A stretch of DNA of 23,354 bases, taken from positions 1 through 23,354 of the forward strand of contig CBDUQP010000044.1 of the NCBI GenBank assembly GCA_965369385.1. The letters run 5' to 3'. Made by a program: the position numbers and the translations under genes. Below are positions 22,544 through 23,354 of the stretch, one piece after another. This DNA is from CBDUQP01 sp965369385. Its GTDB lineage: Bacteria > Planctomycetota > Phycisphaerae > SM23-33. The notes beneath the pieces are model-generated. The model did not search any database. It was given only the letters and a program-made list of their open reading frames with translations, and was not told the origin of the DNA. The stretch's first letter is position 1. Every line of letters starts with the position of its first letter.

Positions 22544-23314
22544 ATGGAAATGAGACCGAGTCGCGTTCTGGCCAAGTTGAGGGCCGGCGAAGTGGCAAGT
22601 TGCATCAAGTTGAATCTTAGCGATCCGCGGGCAGCCGACATAGCCGCCATCTGCGGCGTTGATTGCATTTGGAACGATATGGAGCACGTGCCCAACACCG
22701 AGCTCGCAATCGAAAACCAGATCCGGGCCGCCAAGATGCATGATGTTGATACGGTCGTTCGTGTTCGCCGTGGCAGCTACAGTGATATAGTTCTCCCGCT
22801 GGAGATGGATGCAGCCGGTATTATGGTCCCACACGTGATGAGTGCCGACGATGCACGCAAGGTCGTCCATCAGTCCCGGTTCCACCCGCTGGGAAGGCGT
22901 GCGTGGGACGGCGGCAATTCAGACGGTAAATACTGCATGATAGACCCGCAAACTTATCTTACGCAGGCTAACGAGCAGCGGTTTGTGATCGTGCAGATCG
23001 AAGATCCCGAACCCATGGATGAACTGGAAGAGATCGCGAGCATTGACGGTATCGATATGCTCTTCTTCGGCCCTGGCGACTTCAGTCAGGGTATTGGTCA
23101 TCCCGGTGAGTTCAACCATCCCGAGGTGATTGAAGCTCGCAAGCGGGTAGCCGATGTGGCGCTGGCAAACGGTAAGTTCGCCGGAACGGTTAGCAGCCCG
23201 GCAACGCTGAAGAGCATGGTCGACATGGGCTATACATTCCTGAACATCAGCGCCGATGTCGTCGCGATGGCTGTGGGATTCAAGGCCGCACTTGCTGCGT
23301 TTGACGAACTGTAA
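22544..23314 (+). CDS. HpcH/HpaI-family class II aldolase
   Basis: A 256-residue metal-dependent aldolase, usual length. Catalytic parts match HpaI: NDMEH with D45 and H48, the arginine in VVRVRRG (R73), GIMVPHV, the metal ligand glutamate in IVQIEDPE (E153), and the aspartate in FFGPGDFSQGIG (D179). It cleaves 2-keto-3-deoxy or 4-hydroxy-2-keto acids to pyruvate (or a relative) and an aldehyde. The glycine of the common DGEH motif is methionine here. As the last visible gene of the block it would be the final carbon-cleaving step. The ATG at 22544 has AAAGGAA upstream and follows the preceding gene by 14 bases. The remaining 40 bases of the window hold nothing I can name. Confidence 0.92.
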   Translation: MEMRPSRVLAKLRAGEVASCIKLNLSDPRAADIAAICGVDCIWNDMEHVPNTELAIENQIRAAKMHDVDTVVRVRRGSYSDIVLPLEMDAAGIMVPHVMSADDARKVVHQSRFHPLGRRAWDGGNSDGKYCMIDPQTYLTQANEQRFVIVQIEDPEPMDELEEIASIDGIDMLFFGPGDFSQGIGHPGEFNHPEVIEARKRVADVALANGKFAGTVSSPATLKSMVDMGYTFLNISADVVAMAVGFKAALAAFDEL

Positions 23315-23354
23315 GCCTGACCAAACACCGATTAATACGCAAGGCGGCTCGTGG

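Overview
The window is bacterial, gene-dense and moderately GC-rich (composition judged by eye, not computed). Its gene content points to the Planctomycetota/Lentisphaerota (PVC) group, and Phycisphaerae-like bacteria are my best guess. The pointers are a GntR-LacI (XylS-type) regulator, a secreted SGNH hydrolase with a long carbohydrate-associated C-terminal part, a ceramidase-like protein inside a sugar operon, several Gfo/Idh/MocA dehydrogenases and an HARE-like HTH protein. This taxonomic call is inference only.

Layout. 1-676 holds no gene I can support but several repeats: an 18-bp tandem repeat, a nested hairpin, and three 10-bp-phased GCACCA repeats. 677-2263 (minus) is a likely three-gene operon: zinc-ribbon DedA/YqaA-type membrane protein, 71-residue membrane protein, AMMECR1-family protein. 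2459-3109 (plus) is an unrecognised membrane protein. 3122-4270 (minus) is a GntR-LacI regulator with a consensus promoter overlapped by a palindromic operator. 4452-4592 is a relic of a DUF4838-like gene. 4615-6558 (minus) is a secreted SGNH hydrolase. 6886-7278 (plus) is a small coiled-coil/winged-helix protein.

7317-13233 (minus) is a coherent operon read right to left: GntR/UTRA regulator, NagA-type deacetylase, a NagB-fold protein with altered active-site positions, a 274-bp spacer packed with inverted repeats, a ceramidase-fold hydrolase without a signal peptide, and an FGGY carbohydrate kinase. A DinB-like protein lies just upstream on the same strand.

14550-23314 (plus) is a second metabolic block, opened by a DeoR-family regulator. 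It continues with a class III aminotransferase, a Gfo/Idh oxidoreductase, a glutamate dehydrogenase-type enzyme, a second Gfo/Idh protein, an SDR oxidoreductase, a third divergent Gfo/Idh-like protein and a HpcH/HpaI class II aldolase. The last four are tightly spaced.

How it may work together (inference): the minus operon would phosphorylate, deacetylate and isomerise an N-acetylated sugar. The plus block would oxidise a sugar-like polyol, exchange or remove an amino group (aminotransferase plus glutamate dehydrogenase), and cleave a 2-keto acid by retro-aldol. The two blocks lie back to back around two regulators. They may form one catabolic programme for an unusual amino sugar or amino cyclitol, which is the most interesting possibility here. 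No RNA genes, CRISPR arrays, intact insertion sequences or phage genes were seen.
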